DNA from: Burkholderiaceae bacterium
Lineage (GTDB): Bacteria; Pseudomonadota; Gammaproteobacteria; Burkholderiales; Burkholderiaceae
Reading direction: 5' to 3'
DNA length: 33,730 nt
Assembly (NCBI GenBank): GCA_947380285.1
Contig: CANCQD010000012.1
Span: 1-33,730 of the forward strand
Both the position numbers and the translations under genes were made by a program. This document shows positions 1 to 11,423 of the stretch, piece after piece. Position 1 is the stretch's first letter, and each line of letters begins with the position of its first letter. Below the pieces are notes generated by a model that saw nothing but the letters and a program-made list of their open reading frames with translations, had not been told where the DNA came from and did not search any database.

Positions 1-90
1 TCACGTGGCCTTGTTAACCTCTGGTACGGCAGACATAAGAAGATTCAAAAACTCGCTATCGGCCAAGTTTGGCGCCCACAGGAGAAATAA
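1..90 (+). CDS. secD: Protein translocase subunit SecD, C-terminal end (partial)
   Basis: Only the last 29 codons are present; frame 1 is open from the window edge to TAA at 88-90. The translation ends LVNLWYGRHKKIQKLAIG and then a short polar tail, which fits the cytoplasmic C-terminus of SecD after its last membrane helix. SecD and SecF together form the inner-membrane RND-type unit that uses proton motive force to complete Sec-dependent export. secF starts 3 bp downstream, and its ribosome binding site (AGGAG) lies inside the last secD codons, so the two are probably translationally linked. Identity rests on the short tail plus the adjacent secF. Confidence 0.9.
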   Translation, partial: SRGLVNLWYGRHKKIQKLAIGQVWRPQEK

Positions 91-93
91 GCC

Positions 94-1068
94 ATGGAAT
101 TTTTCCGGATCAAAAAAGATATCCCCTTTATGCGCCATGCATTGGTGCTTAATGCGATTTCCTTAATTACCTTCTTAGCAGCAGTCTTCTTCCTCTGGCA
201 TAACGGCCTACACCTCTCCATCGAATTTACTGGTGGCACGGTGATGGAAGTTAGCTATCCACAGACTGCGCCATTGGACTCCATCCGCACTAAAGTTGAG
301 AAGCTGGGTTACGCAGATACCCAAATTCAGAACTTTGGCAGCTCACGCGATGTAATGATTCGCTTGCCTTTACAAAAGGACGCTGAAGGCAAGCTGATTT
401 CCTCGGCCGATCAAAGTACTGCAGTGATGCAGGTGCTTGATCCAGCAGCCACTGGTGCAAAGCTCCAGCGCGTTGAATTTGTCGGCCCACAGGTTGGACG
501 TGAATTAGCCATGGATGGTTTGATGGCATTGCTATTTGTCATCATTGGCATCGTGGTTTACCTCTCGTTCCGCTTTGAGTGGAAGTTTGCAGTTGCAGGC
601 ATCATCGCGAACTTGCATGACATCGTAATTATTCTAGGTTTCTTTGCATTCTTCCAATGGGAGTTCTCACTCTCTGTATTGGCAGCAGTCCTTGCAGTTC
701 TGGGCTACTCCGTCAATGAATCCGTGGTGATCTTTGACCGTATTCGCGAAAACTTCCGCAAGTATCGCAAGATGAATACCCGTGAAATCATTGATAACGC
801 AATCACCAGCACCATTAGCCGCACCGTAATTACTCACGGCAGTACTGAGATGATGGTTTTAGCAATGCTCATTTTCGGCGGCCCAACCCTCTTCTATTTC
901 GCCTTAGCACTGACTATTGGTATTTTGTTTGGTATTTACTCTTCAGTGTTCGTGGCTGCGGCATTAGCCATGTGGCTTGGTGTTACTCGTGAAGATTTAG
1001 TCAAGGGTGACAAAAAGCCTGATGACGAAGCTCGCAAAGACGACCCTAACTACGGGGCAACGGTTTAA
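94..1068 (+). CDS. secF: Protein translocase subunit SecF
   Basis: A 324-residue inner-membrane protein, close to the usual SecF length. It has an N-terminal membrane helix (about 15-35), the conserved EFTGGT segment at 44-49 opening the periplasmic domain, the GPQVGREL motif at 131-138, and a block of five C-terminal helices. The SecF signature SVNESVVIFDRIREN is at 206-220. The tail after the last helix is polar and charged. With SecD it pulls translocating preproteins into the periplasm using proton motive force. The ATG at 94 is preceded by AGGAG inside secD. The stop codon lies 1 bp from the stop of the convergent waaA gene, leaving no room for a terminator. Confidence 0.96.
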   Translation: MEFFRIKKDIPFMRHALVLNAISLITFLAAVFFLWHNGLHLSIEFTGGTVMEVSYPQTAPLDSIRTKVEKLGYADTQIQNFGSSRDVMIRLPLQKDAEGKLISSADQSTAVMQVLDPAATGAKLQRVEFVGPQVGRELAMDGLMALLFVIIGIVVYLSFRFEWKFAVAGIIANLHDIVIILGFFAFFQWEFSLSVLAAVLAVLGYSVNESVVIFDRIRENFRKYRKMNTREIIDNAITSTISRTVITHGSTEMMVLAMLIFGGPTLFYFALALTIGILFGIYSSVFVAAALAMWLGVTREDLVKGDKKPDDEARKDDPNYGATV

Positions 1069-1069
1069 A

Positions 1070-3882
<2,813 letters not shown>

Positions 3883-3896
3883 CTATACTTGAGCCC

Positions 3897-4511
3897 ATGA
3901 AACTAATCGGATCCCTCACCAGCCCCTATGTACGTAAAGTACGCATTGTTTTTAACGAGAAAAAGGTCGATGTAGACCTCGAATTGGAGAATGTCTGGGC
4001 CGCAGACACCAAAATCGGCTCTATAAACCCACTTGGGAAGGTCCCATGCCTAATTGCTGATGATGGAGAGGCTATTTATGACTCTCGCGTCATCGCCGAA
4101 TATGCTGATGGCCTAAGCCCAGTAAGCAAGCTCATTCCAGCCGATAACCGCGAGCGTGCCGCCGTAAAAACCTGGGAAGCGCTAGCAGATGGAATTATGG
4201 ATGCTGGCATTCTGGCTCGTTTAGAGCGCACTTTGCGCCCAGCAGAACAACAAAGCCAAACTTGGTATGACCGCCAAATGGGCAAAATCGATGCCGCCCT
4301 TCGTCAAATGTCCGAACAACTTGGTGGTAATGCTTGGTGTCATGGCAATCAAATGACTTTGGCAGATATCGCTGTCGGTTGCGCCATTGGATATTTACTG
4401 TTTCGCTTTCCAGAAGTGAAATGGCAAACGCAATATCCAAACTTAGATCGTCTGTATCAAAAATTATTACAGCGACCTTCTTTTATTGAAACCGAACCGC
4501 CAGCAGCTTAA
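3897..4511 (+). CDS. Glutathione S-transferase family protein
   Basis: About 204 residues from the ATG at 3897. The N-terminal thioredoxin-fold domain has SPYVRKVRI, with a Ser where GSTs place the glutathione-activating residue, then the NPLGKVPCLI cis-proline region and DSRVIAEY. The all-helical C-terminal domain includes the MTLADIAVG motif of the GST C-terminal fold. The substrate is not predictable; the family covers detoxification and reductase roles in the cytoplasm. An upstream in-frame ATG at 3879 would add six residues and has a slightly better AGG spacing, so the start is uncertain by that amount. It is a single-gene unit followed by a strong terminator at 4541-4571. Confidence 0.9.
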   Translation: MKLIGSLTSPYVRKVRIVFNEKKVDVDLELENVWAADTKIGSINPLGKVPCLIADDGEAIYDSRVIAEYADGLSPVSKLIPADNRERAAVKTWEALADGIMDAGILARLERTLRPAEQQSQTWYDRQMGKIDAALRQMSEQLGGNAWCHGNQMTLADIAVGCAIGYLLFRFPEVKWQTQYPNLDRLYQKLLQRPSFIETEPPAA

Positions 4512-4540
4512 TGAATATTAATTAACCAACTGTCTAAATA

Positions 4541-4571
4541 AAAAATGCCAATCAAACTGATTGGCATTTTT
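4541..4571. terminator. Bidirectional intrinsic terminator between GST gene and mnmA
   Basis: A perfect inverted repeat, TGCCAATC / GATTGGCA, surrounds the loop AAACT. It is flanked by AAAAA on the left and TTTTT on the right, so a GC-containing stem followed by a U-run forms on both strands. It sits 30 bp after the GST stop (+) and 28 bp after the mnmA stop (-), where a shared terminator for convergent genes is expected. Confidence 0.9.
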
Positions 4572-4598
4572 GCATCTGCTATTTGCCGATAAAAGTTG

Positions 4599-5711
4599 TT
4601 ACGCAGAAATAATTCCGCCACCTAAACAAATATCTCCGTCATAGAGAACAGCAGATTGTCCCGGAGTTACAGCCCACTGCGCATCTGGAAAGCTCAAGTC
4701 AAAACACAGAGCCTCTTCGCCAGATCTTAGAGTACATGCAGAGTCTGCCTGACGATAGCGCGTCTTCGCTGAATAGTTTCCAGGTGTTGGTGCCACACCA
4801 GCAACCCAACTTGCGTCCATAGCAGCAAGCTTGTTAGCCAATAGCCACGGGTGTTCGTGGCCTTGCGCCACATACAGCGTGTTGTTCGGAACATCCTTAC
4901 GCGCTACATACCAAGCATCACCATTGCCATCTTGGCTGCCACCTAAACCTATACCTTTGCGTTGACCCAAGGTAAAGAACGCTAAGCCCATGTGCTCACC
5001 CACCGTCTTACCCTCTGGCGTCTTAATCGGACCTGGTACGCGTGGTAAATAACGATTCAAGAATTCTCTAAAAGGACGTTCGCCAATAAAACAGATTCCA
5101 GTTGAGTCTTTCTTTTTAGCATTGTGTAAACCAATTTTCTCGGCAATTTTTCTCACTTCAGTCTTTGGAATTTCTCCGAGTGGAAACATCACGTTTGCCA
5201 ATTGTTGCTGCGTTAAGCGGTGCAAGAAGTAACTTTGATCTTTACTTGCATCAACTGCTTTTAATAACTGTACTTTTCCACCTTCATGACGAACACGCGC
5301 ATAGTGACCTGTTGCAATAGCATCGGCACCCAAACTCATGGCGTGATCTAAGAAAGCTTTGAACTTAATCTCAGCGTTACATAAAACATCAGGATTTGGT
5401 GTTCGCCCTGCAGCGTATTCCCGCAAGAAATCAGCAAATACACGCTCACGGTATTCGGCGGCAAAATTGACTGCTTCAACGTCAATTCCGATCATATCGG
5501 CTACCGAAACCACATCAAGCCAATCCTGACGAGCCGAGCAGTACTCATCGTTGTCATCATCCTCCCAATTTTTCATGAAAAGGCCAATAACTTCAAAGCC
5601 TTGCTCCTTGAGCATCCAGGCAGCAACCGACGAATCTACCCCTCCAGACATGCCAATAACGACTTTCTTAGGCTGGGAGGGCGGGATTGAGGAAGAATTG
5701 AGCGGGATCAT
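4599..5711 (-). CDS. mnmA: tRNA-uridine 2-sulfurtransferase
   Basis: Cytoplasmic enzyme that thiolates U34 of tRNA-Lys, -Glu and -Gln (s2U), taking sulfur relayed from IscS. The PP-loop ATP pyrophosphatase motif SGGVDSS is at 22-28 (370-residue form). The two catalytic cysteines are visible: C111 in the DVLCNAE segment and C207 in [18 protein letters not shown] near 135-140 is also conserved. The frame extends upstream to 5831, but the ATG at 5711 gives the usual length of about 370 residues, and the 40 extra residues resemble nothing in the family. The gene is divergent from pntAA and convergent with the GST gene. Confidence 0.95.
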   Translation of the reverse strand: MIPLNSSSIPPSQPKKVVIGMSGGVDSSVAAWMLKEQGFEVIGLFMKNWEDDDNDEYCSARQDWLDVVSVADMIGIDVEAVNFAAEYRERVFADFLREYAAGRTPNPDVLCNAEIKFKAFLDHAMSLGADAIATGHYARVRHEGGKVQLLKAVDASKDQSYFLHRLTQQQLANVMFPLGEIPKTEVRKIAEKIGLHNAKKKDSTGICFIGERPFREFLNRYLPRVPGPIKTPEGKTVGEHMGLAFFTLGQRKGIGLGGSQDGNGDAWYVARKDVPNNTLYVAQGHEHPWLLANKLAAMDASWVAGVAPTPGNYSAKTRYRQADSACTLRSGEEALCFDLSFPDAQWAVTPGQSAVLYDGDICLGGGIISA

Positions 5712-5819
5712 CAAAAAATGCGAAAATTCAATATAAGCTTGCAGACCATATTGTAGAAGTCTTAGCCTAATTTCACAGGATTTTGGGCAAAAACCAAGCA
5801 AGAGGACTAAAGGGTAAGT

Positions 5820-5843
5820 AAATAGGCGCAATTAGCCCTATTT
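5820..5843. promoter_or_regulatory. Inverted repeat in the leader of the pnt operon
   Basis: AAATAGG and CCTATTT form a perfect 7-bp inverted repeat separated by 10 bp (5820-5826 and 5837-5843). It lies 45 bp before the pntAA start in the mnmA/pntAA divergent gap. It could be an operator or a weak RNA hairpin. No sigma-70 promoter pair stands out convincingly in the gap, so the role is unassigned. Confidence 0.35.
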
Positions 5844-5887
5844 AACTAAAATAGATTTTTTATAAATTTTGCTTTTGGAGACATGCC

Positions 5888-7018
5888 ATGCGCATAGGAG
5901 TGCCACTGGAAACAAGGCCCGGGGAAACTCGAGTTGCCGCCACACCAGAAACCGTTAAGAAACTCATCGGCCAAGGTCATACCGTCGTTATTCAAAAAGA
6001 TGCCGGATTAAAAGCCAGTCAACCTGACTCTGCGTACGAAGCTGTCGGCGCAACTATCGGTAGTGCCGCAGATGCATTTGGCTCTGAGATTGTTCTCAAG
6101 GTGCGCGCACCTGAGGGGGCTGAACTCAAGCAAATTAAATCTGGCGCCGTACTTTTGGGCATGCTCGATCCATTTGATAACGACATGATTGCCGCAATGG
6201 CAGCGCAAGGCGTTACCGCATTCTCCTTAGAGGCTGCGCCACGCACAACACGCGCACAAAGCATGGACGTTTTATCCTCTCAAGCAAACATTGCTGGATA
6301 TAAAGCAGTGATGGTTGCTGCTAATGAATATCAACGCTTTATGCCAATGTTGATGACTGCTGCAGGAACCGTGAAAGCAGCTCGCGTACTCATCTTAGGC
6401 GCTGGTGTTGCTGGCTTACAAGCCATCGCTACCGCAAAGCGTCTTGGTGCAGTTATCGAAGCCTCTGATGTGCGCCCTGCCGCTAAAGAACAAATCGAAT
6501 CATTGGGCGCCAAGTTTGTTGACGTTCCTTATGAAACTGATGAAGAACGTGAAATTGCCAAAGGTGTTGGTGGTTATGCCCGCCCAATGCCTGAAGCCTG
6601 GATGAAGCGTCAAGCAGCTTTAGTTGCTGAGCGCGCACAACAGGCTGACATCGTCATTACTACTGCATTAATTCCAGGGCGTAAGCCGCCTGTGCTTTTG
6701 CATAGCGATACTGTTGCCAATATGAAACCAGGCTCAATCGTGATCGACATAGCTGCAGGCAAAGGTGATAACGGTTCAGGTAACTGCCCGCTAACGCAAG
6801 CAGACAAAGTAGTTGATGTGAATGGCGTAAAGATTGTTGGCTACACCAATTTAGCTAGCATGGTCGCAGCAGATGCTTCCGCGCTCTATTCACGCAACCT
6901 GCTCGATTTCATGAAACTTATCGTGGATAAAGACGCCAAGCTGGTTATCCCGAGTGATGATGACATCGTTACTGCTTGCTTAATGTGTCGTGATGGTCAA
7001 GCCATCCGCAAAAACTAA
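5888..7018 (+). CDS. pntAA: Proton-translocating NAD(P)+ transhydrogenase subunit alpha, part 1 (NAD-binding)
   Basis: A 376-residue soluble domain I of the membrane transhydrogenase, which couples proton entry to hydride transfer from NADH to NADP+. It has the N-terminal alanine dehydrogenase/PNT fold (MRIGVPLETRPGETRVA) and the conserved RAQSMDVLSSQANIAGYKA segment at 122-140. The Rossmann NAD-binding motif GAGVAG is at 171-176. The subunit ends before the membrane helices, which are encoded separately downstream, so this is the three-gene form rather than the fused PntA of enterics. The ribosome binding site TTGGAG sits 8-9 bp before the ATG. pntAB follows after 24 bp. Confidence 0.95.
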   Translation: MRIGVPLETRPGETRVAATPETVKKLIGQGHTVVIQKDAGLKASQPDSAYEAVGATIGSAADAFGSEIVLKVRAPEGAELKQIKSGAVLLGMLDPFDNDMIAAMAAQGVTAFSLEAAPRTTRAQSMDVLSSQANIAGYKAVMVAANEYQRFMPMLMTAAGTVKAARVLILGAGVAGLQAIATAKRLGAVIEASDVRPAAKEQIESLGAKFVDVPYETDEEREIAKGVGGYARPMPEAWMKRQAALVAERAQQADIVITTALIPGRKPPVLLHSDTVANMKPGSIVIDIAAGKGDNGSGNCPLTQADKVVDVNGVKIVGYTNLASMVAADASALYSRNLLDFMKLIVDKDAKLVIPSDDDIVTACLMCRDGQAIRKN

Positions 7019-7042
7019 TAGTAAAAATACTAAGGAAACACT

Positions 7043-7381
7043 ATGGATCTCGCTGCCTTTCAAAGCATCCTCACCGTTCAAAACATTACCGTATTTGTGT
7101 TGGCCATTTTTGTTGGCTATCACGTAGTTTGGAACGTGACCCCAGCATTGCACACTCCTTTAATGGCAGTAACCAATGCGATCTCCGGCATCATCATCGT
7201 TGGCGCATTGCTCCAAACTGAAGTTATCGGTGGCGATGAAATCACCCTCACCAGCATTATTGGTGCGGTTGCCGTATTCCTCGCCTCGATCAATATTTTT
7301 GGTGGCTTTATGGTCACCCGTCGCATGCTTGAAATGTTCAAGAAAAAAGCCCCTAAAGCTGATGCGGCTGGAACCAAATAA
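7043..7381 (+). CDS. pntAB: NAD(P) transhydrogenase subunit alpha, part 2 (membrane)
   Basis: A 112-residue membrane protein with three hydrophobic helices (about 13-32, 38-58 and 68-90) and a short Lys-rich tail. The conserved segment [20 protein letters not shown] is typical of the first part of transhydrogenase domain II. It supplies part of the proton channel and pairs with the helices of PntB. AAGGA lies upstream of the ATG. It is the middle gene of the pntAA-pntAB-pntB operon, with 24 and 33 bp to its neighbours. Confidence 0.95.
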   Translation: MDLAAFQSILTVQNITVFVLAIFVGYHVVWNVTPALHTPLMAVTNAISGIIIVGALLQTEVIGGDEITLTSIIGAVAVFLASINIFGGFMVTRRMLEMFKKKAPKADAAGTK

Positions 7382-7414
7382 ACCTAGAACAAGACCCATA
7401 TAGAGACCAAAACT

Positions 7415-8782
7415 ATGTCAAACATAACCGCTATTTCCTATCTCATTTCATCGGTGTTGTTCATCCTCGCTTTGCGCGGCTTATCCTCACCAACCACTTC
7501 ACGTCAAGGCAACACCTTTGGCATGATTGGTATGTTGTTAGCAGTCATCACCACCTTCTTTGTTCCTGATTTCAAGCCAGTCATCTCATTGATTGGTGTT
7601 GCGATCGTAGGTGGCGCCATCATTGGTACGCTTGCTGCTAAGCGCGTACAAATGACTAAGATGCCTGAGTTGGTTGCTCTGATGCACTCCTTTGTAGGTT
7701 TGTCAGCCGTCTTAATTGCGATTGCTGCTGTATTTAATCCAGCACATGACCATACTGGCGCGCAGAAGATTGAACTCTTTATTGGTGCTTTCATTGGCGC
7801 CATCACCTTCACTGCATCTGTTATTGCTTTCGGAAAATTGTCCGGCAAGGTCAGCGGCAAACCAGTGAGCTTTACTGGTCAACACTTGCTGAACTTAGTC
7901 TTAGCAGTTTCGATGGTGGGCGCTGGCGTTGCATATTACATGGGTGATAGCCACGCAGCCTTCTTGGCGATGTGTGCCATTGCCTTGGTATTGGGCGTGA
8001 CCTTGATCATCCCTATTGGTGGTGCTGATATGCCAGTGGTTGTATCAATGCTGAATAGCTACTCTGGTTGGGCTGCTGCCGGTATTGGTTTCACATTGAA
8101 CAACCCAGTATTAATTATTGCTGGTGCTTGCGTTGGCTCATCAGGTGCAATTCTTTCTTACATCATGTGTAAGGCGATGAACCGCTCTATTCTAGCTGTA
8201 TTGCTTGGCGGCTTTGGTGCTGAAGCTGCTGCAGGCGGTGCTGATGATGGCGGTCCCAAGAACTACAAGACTGGCTCACCTGAAGATGCAGCTTTCCTTA
8301 TGGAAAATGCGGACACTGTAATCATCGTTCCTGGCTATGGCTTAGCAGTGGCTCGCGCTCAACACGCCCTCAAAGAATTAACTGAAAAGCTAACTCACCA
8401 TGGCGTTACTGTGAAATACGCTATTCACCCAGTTGCTGGACGTATGCCTGGTCACATGAACGTACTCTTGGCCGAAGCTGAAGTTCCATACGATCAAGTA
8501 TTTGAGATGGAAGACATCAACAGCGACTTTGGTCAGGCAGACGTAGTATTGGTGCTTGGTGCGAACGACGTTGTTAACCCAGCAGCACGCACTCCAGGTA
8601 GTCCAATCTTTGGCATGCCAATTTTGGAGGCATTCAAAGCCAAAACTATTATTGTGAACAAGCGCTCTATGGCAGCTGGTTATGCCGGCTTGGATAACGA
8701 ACTCTTCTACATGGATAAAACCATGATGGTCTTCGGTGATGCGAAGAAAGTTGTCGAAGAGATGGTTAAGGCTGTTGAGTGA
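7415..8782 (+). CDS. pntB: NAD(P) transhydrogenase subunit beta
   Basis: A 455-residue protein. The N-terminal two thirds form membrane domain II, with the strongly conserved ADMPVVVSMLNSYSGWAAA region at 204-222. The C-terminal domain III binds NADP(H): GYGLAVARAQ at 307-316, GRMPGHMNVLLAEA, and GANDVVNPAART. Together with PntAA and PntAB it forms the inner-membrane enzyme that makes NADPH at the expense of proton motive force. It is the last gene of the operon. Downstream there are three hairpins without U-runs rather than a standard terminator. Confidence 0.96.
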   Translation: MSNITAISYLISSVLFILALRGLSSPTTSRQGNTFGMIGMLLAVITTFFVPDFKPVISLIGVAIVGGAIIGTLAAKRVQMTKMPELVALMHSFVGLSAVLIAIAAVFNPAHDHTGAQKIELFIGAFIGAITFTASVIAFGKLSGKVSGKPVSFTGQHLLNLVLAVSMVGAGVAYYMGDSHAAFLAMCAIALVLGVTLIIPIGGADMPVVVSMLNSYSGWAAAGIGFTLNNPVLIIAGACVGSSGAILSYIMCKAMNRSILAVLLGGFGAEAAAGGADDGGPKNYKTGSPEDAAFLMENADTVIIVPGYGLAVARAQHALKELTEKLTHHGVTVKYAIHPVAGRMPGHMNVLLAEAEVPYDQVFEMEDINSDFGQADVVLVLGANDVVNPAARTPGSPIFGMPILEAFKAKTIIVNKRSMAAGYAGLDNELFYMDKTMMVFGDAKKVVEEMVKAVE

Positions 8783-8791
8783 TGTTTAGCA

Positions 8792-8925
8792 GCCTCAAGC
8801 AGTAAGTCTTGAGGCAGAAATAGAGTGTCGGAACCATCTTCCATCCCCCTATCGGGATTGAAGATGGCCACATTTCTGACGTGTTAATCCGCTACGTTTG
8901 GAATCCGAATTCGTATATTCGGATT
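8792..8925. repeat. Cluster of three hairpin-forming inverted repeats in a convergent gap
   Basis: Three separate inverted repeats lie between the stops of pntB (+) and the glycosyltransferase (-). (1) GCCTCAAG 8792-8799 pairs with CTTGAGGC 8808-8815. (2) CCATCTTC 8834-8841 pairs with GAAGATGG 8860-8867, continued inside by ATCCC/GGGAT after one mismatch. (3) AATCCGAAT 8902-8910 pairs with ATTCGGATT 8917-8925. None is followed by a T-run on either strand. They may protect 3' ends or belong to a small RNA; the function is unknown. Confidence 0.6.
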
Positions 8926-8945
8926 ACCCTGTAAGGCTTGCCTTA

Positions 8946-9629
8946 TTAATCAAAGCCCTCGTTAACCCGCAAATAATTTTTCTTCCATACATCGGACATA
9001 GACTCGTTTGCGTAGTCCTTGAAGCATGGGGTGCCCAATGTGTAATGAATTAGCTTTGCATTAGGATTTTCTGGGTATTCAATTGCAAGCCAGTTCCATT
9101 CCGCATCCAGACCACCAATCAAATCATCGTTAAGCCAAGAAAATCGATGTAAGTAGGATCCAGGCTGACTTTGGACAAATTCTGGGGTGAGAACACTATT
9201 GTCTGGATGCCCACAATTCCACAAAATTAAGCTAGACCAATTTTTCCTTGGGTAATCTACATTTTTATTGCCTAGATATTTTTTAATAGCTTTAGTTTTG
9301 TATTCATGTCGCACAACTTGAACAGCCTTATTTTCATCTCGCAGCGCCCACAACTCAGCAATGTCAGCCTGGCACACCATGTCTCCATCTGCAAAGATTG
9401 CCCAGCCAGAAAAGTTCATCAAATAAGGCGTCAAAAATCTTGAATAAACAAACGTGTTACTACCATCCGTATGCACTTCTCTGTATTTGTCTAGTGTGTT
9501 TTCTGCCAGCGGAAGAAATTCAACGGGCATAGTAGCGCGGTCAATAATGGTTTGACAAAAAACATGGTACGCAACGGCTTCTCGCTGATCAAAGCCAACC
9601 ACTAGGTTGATTTTATTTATAGATTTCAT
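8946..9629 (-). CDS. Glycosyltransferase, GT8-like (putative)
   Basis: A 227-residue cytoplasmic protein. The N-terminus INLVVGFDQREAVAYHVF starts a GT-A-like fold, and the metal/nucleotide-sugar DxD motif is seen as DGD at 81-83 (IFADGDMVC). The later NWSSLILWNCGHP and HYTLGTPCF segments match the layout of GT8-like enzymes, which have a conserved His near the C-terminus. Donor and acceptor are unknown; a role in a surface glycan is inferred from the TPR glycosyltransferase and acyltransferase beside it. The start overlaps the end of the upstream TPR glycosyltransferase by 17 bp, so the two are probably translationally coupled. The gene is more AT-rich than its pnt neighbours. Confidence 0.78.
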   Translation of the reverse strand: MKSINKINLVVGFDQREAVAYHVFCQTIIDRATMPVEFLPLAENTLDKYREVHTDGSNTFVYSRFLTPYLMNFSGWAIFADGDMVCQADIAELWALRDENKAVQVVRHEYKTKAIKKYLGNKNVDYPRKNWSSLILWNCGHPDNSVLTPEFVQSQPGSYLHRFSWLNDDLIGGLDAEWNWLAIEYPENPNAKLIHYTLGTPCFKDYANESMSDVWKKNYLRVNEGFD

Positions 9630-11193
9630 TTTTTAGTTTAGAAGCTATGTTGTTAATAGCGCCATTCCATTCGAAATTTTGGCCTTGAGAGTGCAAAGTG
9701 ACACTTGGATACCAGCTACTAATTGCTTCTTCATGCCAATACCAAATTCGCCCAGCTGAGTATGGTACCAATAAAAAAGTTGTCTTACCCAGGGCCCCAG
9801 CCAAATGTGCGGTTACATTGCTGGTAGTAACTATAAGATCGCATGCTTGAATAATGGAAAGCAATCCATCTATATTCTTAAATAAATCAATACCTTCAAT
9901 ACTTGTCAATTTAGTACCAAAATTCTTTTCTAAATTCTGGATTTCTTCCTGAGTATCGCCATACTGCAAATTTATAAATTCACAGCCCTCAGCTTGAAAA
10001 ATCTCATTTAAGTCTGAAAGCAAAATACTTTTATTCTTTCCAATCTTTTCGTTATTACTTCTCCATGCCACACCGCACTTAAATTGTTTTTTAAGGCTAA
10101 ATTTATTTTTGATATCCGTTGTTAACAAAGGATCATCCGCAAGATAAGGGACGCTGCGACCATCCATATCAGGATTTATTTTTAGAATGATGGGGAGGCT
10201 ACCTAGTGGAATCTGCGCATCATATAAGCTGGCATCTAATGGCAATCTATTATCGACAAATTTAAATTCGGGAAAAGATCTAGATAAAATTGGCAATAAT
10301 CTTGCATCGGTATAAAGCGTAATATTTTCTACTTTATTTTTAGCAATTCTTAGCAAAGATGCATAAAAAATAATATCGCCAACACCTTGCTCAGAAAAAA
10401 TGAGTAACCGCTTGCTGTTGGATCCATCCCATAATGCCAAGCCCTCAATTGCCAACTTCAATTGAAAGTCTCTTGTCTTTAACCTCCAGTCGTAGTCTTC
10501 CCACCCAGCCCCATACTTCTTGAGAAATAAATTAAGCAAGGCCTTATTAGACCTGGCCTCAGCATAGTCAGGTCTTATAGCAAGGGCTTTATCGAAGTGA
10601 GTAATAGCCTCGTCATAGCGCTTGTGCTCAGACAGGGTCATCCCCTTATTGGACCAAGCCTCAGCATAGTCAGGTCTTATAGCAAGGGCTTTATCGAAGT
10701 GAGTAATAGCCTCGTCATAGCGCTTAAGCTCATTTAATACATTGCCTTTGTTCGACCAAGCTTCAGCATAGTCAGGCTTCAGGCTAAGAGCTTTATCGAA
10801 GTGAGTAATAGCCTCGTCATAGCGCTTAAGCTCATTTAATACATTGCCTTTGTTCGACCAAGCTTCAGCATAGTCGGATCTTAAAGCAAGGGCTTTATCA
10901 AAAAAATTAGCGGAATTAGTGAACCGTCTAAATTCTTTTTCTATAAGGCCCAAGTTCAAATATGCCTCGCTATTACCGGCATCAATTGAAATAGCTTTTT
11001 CTGCAGCATCTTTGGCTTCAAAATATTTTTTTAACTTTAACTGTGTAGCTGATAAATTTGTCAATGTTGACGACCTATCAGGCATAAGCTCAAGTGATTT
11101 TTTGAACTGATATTCTGCTTGCGAAAATTCTTCGGCCTCTAAAAATTTGCAGCCCTCTAAAAAATATTCTTTTGCTACTTCAAATGTGCTCAT
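9613..11193 (-). CDS. TPR-repeat glycosyltransferase-like protein
   Basis: About 526 residues from the ATG at 11193 (MSTFEVAKEY). The N-terminal half (about 5-230) is a run of 34-residue tetratricopeptide repeats, several almost identical (RYDEAITHFDKAL). The C-terminal half resembles GT9/TPR-linked transferases: FSEQGVGDIIFYASLL near 266-281, then VTTSNVTAHLAGALGKTTFL near the C-terminus, as in ADP-heptose transferase-like folds. Such TPR-GT proteins are often linked to glycosylation of surface proteins or polysaccharide; the target here is unknown. The frame stays open to 11268, but the extra 25 residues do not look like TPR. The 3' end overlaps the GT8-like gene by 17 bp. Parts are very AT-rich: 10321-10380 has 14 G+C in 60. 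Confidence 0.82.
   Translation of the reverse strand: MSTFEVAKEYFLEGCKFLEAEEFSQAEYQFKKSLELMPDRSSTLTNLSATQLKLKKYFEAKDAAEKAISIDAGNSEAYLNLGLIEKEFRRFTNSANFFDKALALRSDYAEAWSNKGNVLNELKRYDEAITHFDKALSLKPDYAEAWSNKGNVLNELKRYDEAITHFDKALAIRPDYAEAWSNKGMTLSEHKRYDEAITHFDKALAIRPDYAEARSNKALLNLFLKKYGAGWEDYDWRLKTRDFQLKLAIEGLALWDGSNSKRLLIFSEQGVGDIIFYASLLRIAKNKVENITLYTDARLLPILSRSFPEFKFVDNRLPLDASLYDAQIPLGSLPIILKINPDMDGRSVPYLADDPLLTTDIKNKFSLKKQFKCGVAWRSNNEKIGKNKSILLSDLNEIFQAEGCEFINLQYGDTQEEIQNLEKNFGTKLTSIEGIDLFKNIDGLLSIIQACDLIVTTSNVTAHLAGALGKTTFLLVPYSAGRIWYWHEEAISSWYPSVTLHSQGQNFEWNGAINNIASKLKNEIYK
10561..10890. repeat. Tandem 102-bp repeats coding for TPR units
   Basis: Units begin at 10561, 10663, 10765 and 10867, with an exact 102-bp period (34 codons). 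The common core AGCATAGTC...CTTTATCGAAGTGAGTAATAGCCTCGTCATAGCGCTT is nearly identical in the first three units at DNA level; the fourth diverges quickly. Synonymous positions are preserved, which suggests recent duplication or gene conversion rather than ancient TPR similarity. Confidence 0.93.
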
Positions 11194-11383
11194 AGCCCTT
11201 ACTTTTGTCCGCAAAATCCAGCAAAAACCACCATAATGGTTTGTATATTGCCCCATTCTAATCCGCATCTATCTATGAAGATGCATTCAAAATCTATTTA
11301 GAAAGATCTAAAAAGGGGTATCTGAATGGAATCTTTATAAAAAACATTCCTGAGAGTGCGTCAGGGCGATTCAAATCTAAGAC

Positions 11384-11400
11384 AAAAAAGGTTTTAACCT
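11384..11400 (-). terminator. Weak possible terminator after the acyltransferase gene
   Basis: On the minus strand, AGGTT-AA-AACCT is followed by TTTTTT, 24 bp past the acyltransferase stop. The stem is short and AT-rich. The rest of the 230-bp gap (11194-11423) shows no other clear signal apart from whatever promoter serves the TPR gene. Confidence 0.3.
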
Positions 11401-11423
11401 CAATATTATTTAAACCACCAGCG

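Noticed and set aside
10561..10890. Regular repeats as a possible CRISPR array
   Set aside because: The period is 102 bp with no spacers, the repeats are in frame, and they translate to TPR units.
11194..11268. Upstream extension of the TPR glycosyltransferase
   Set aside because: The 25 residues do not fit a TPR helix pair or a signal peptide; the ATG at 11193 starts a typical TPR helix.
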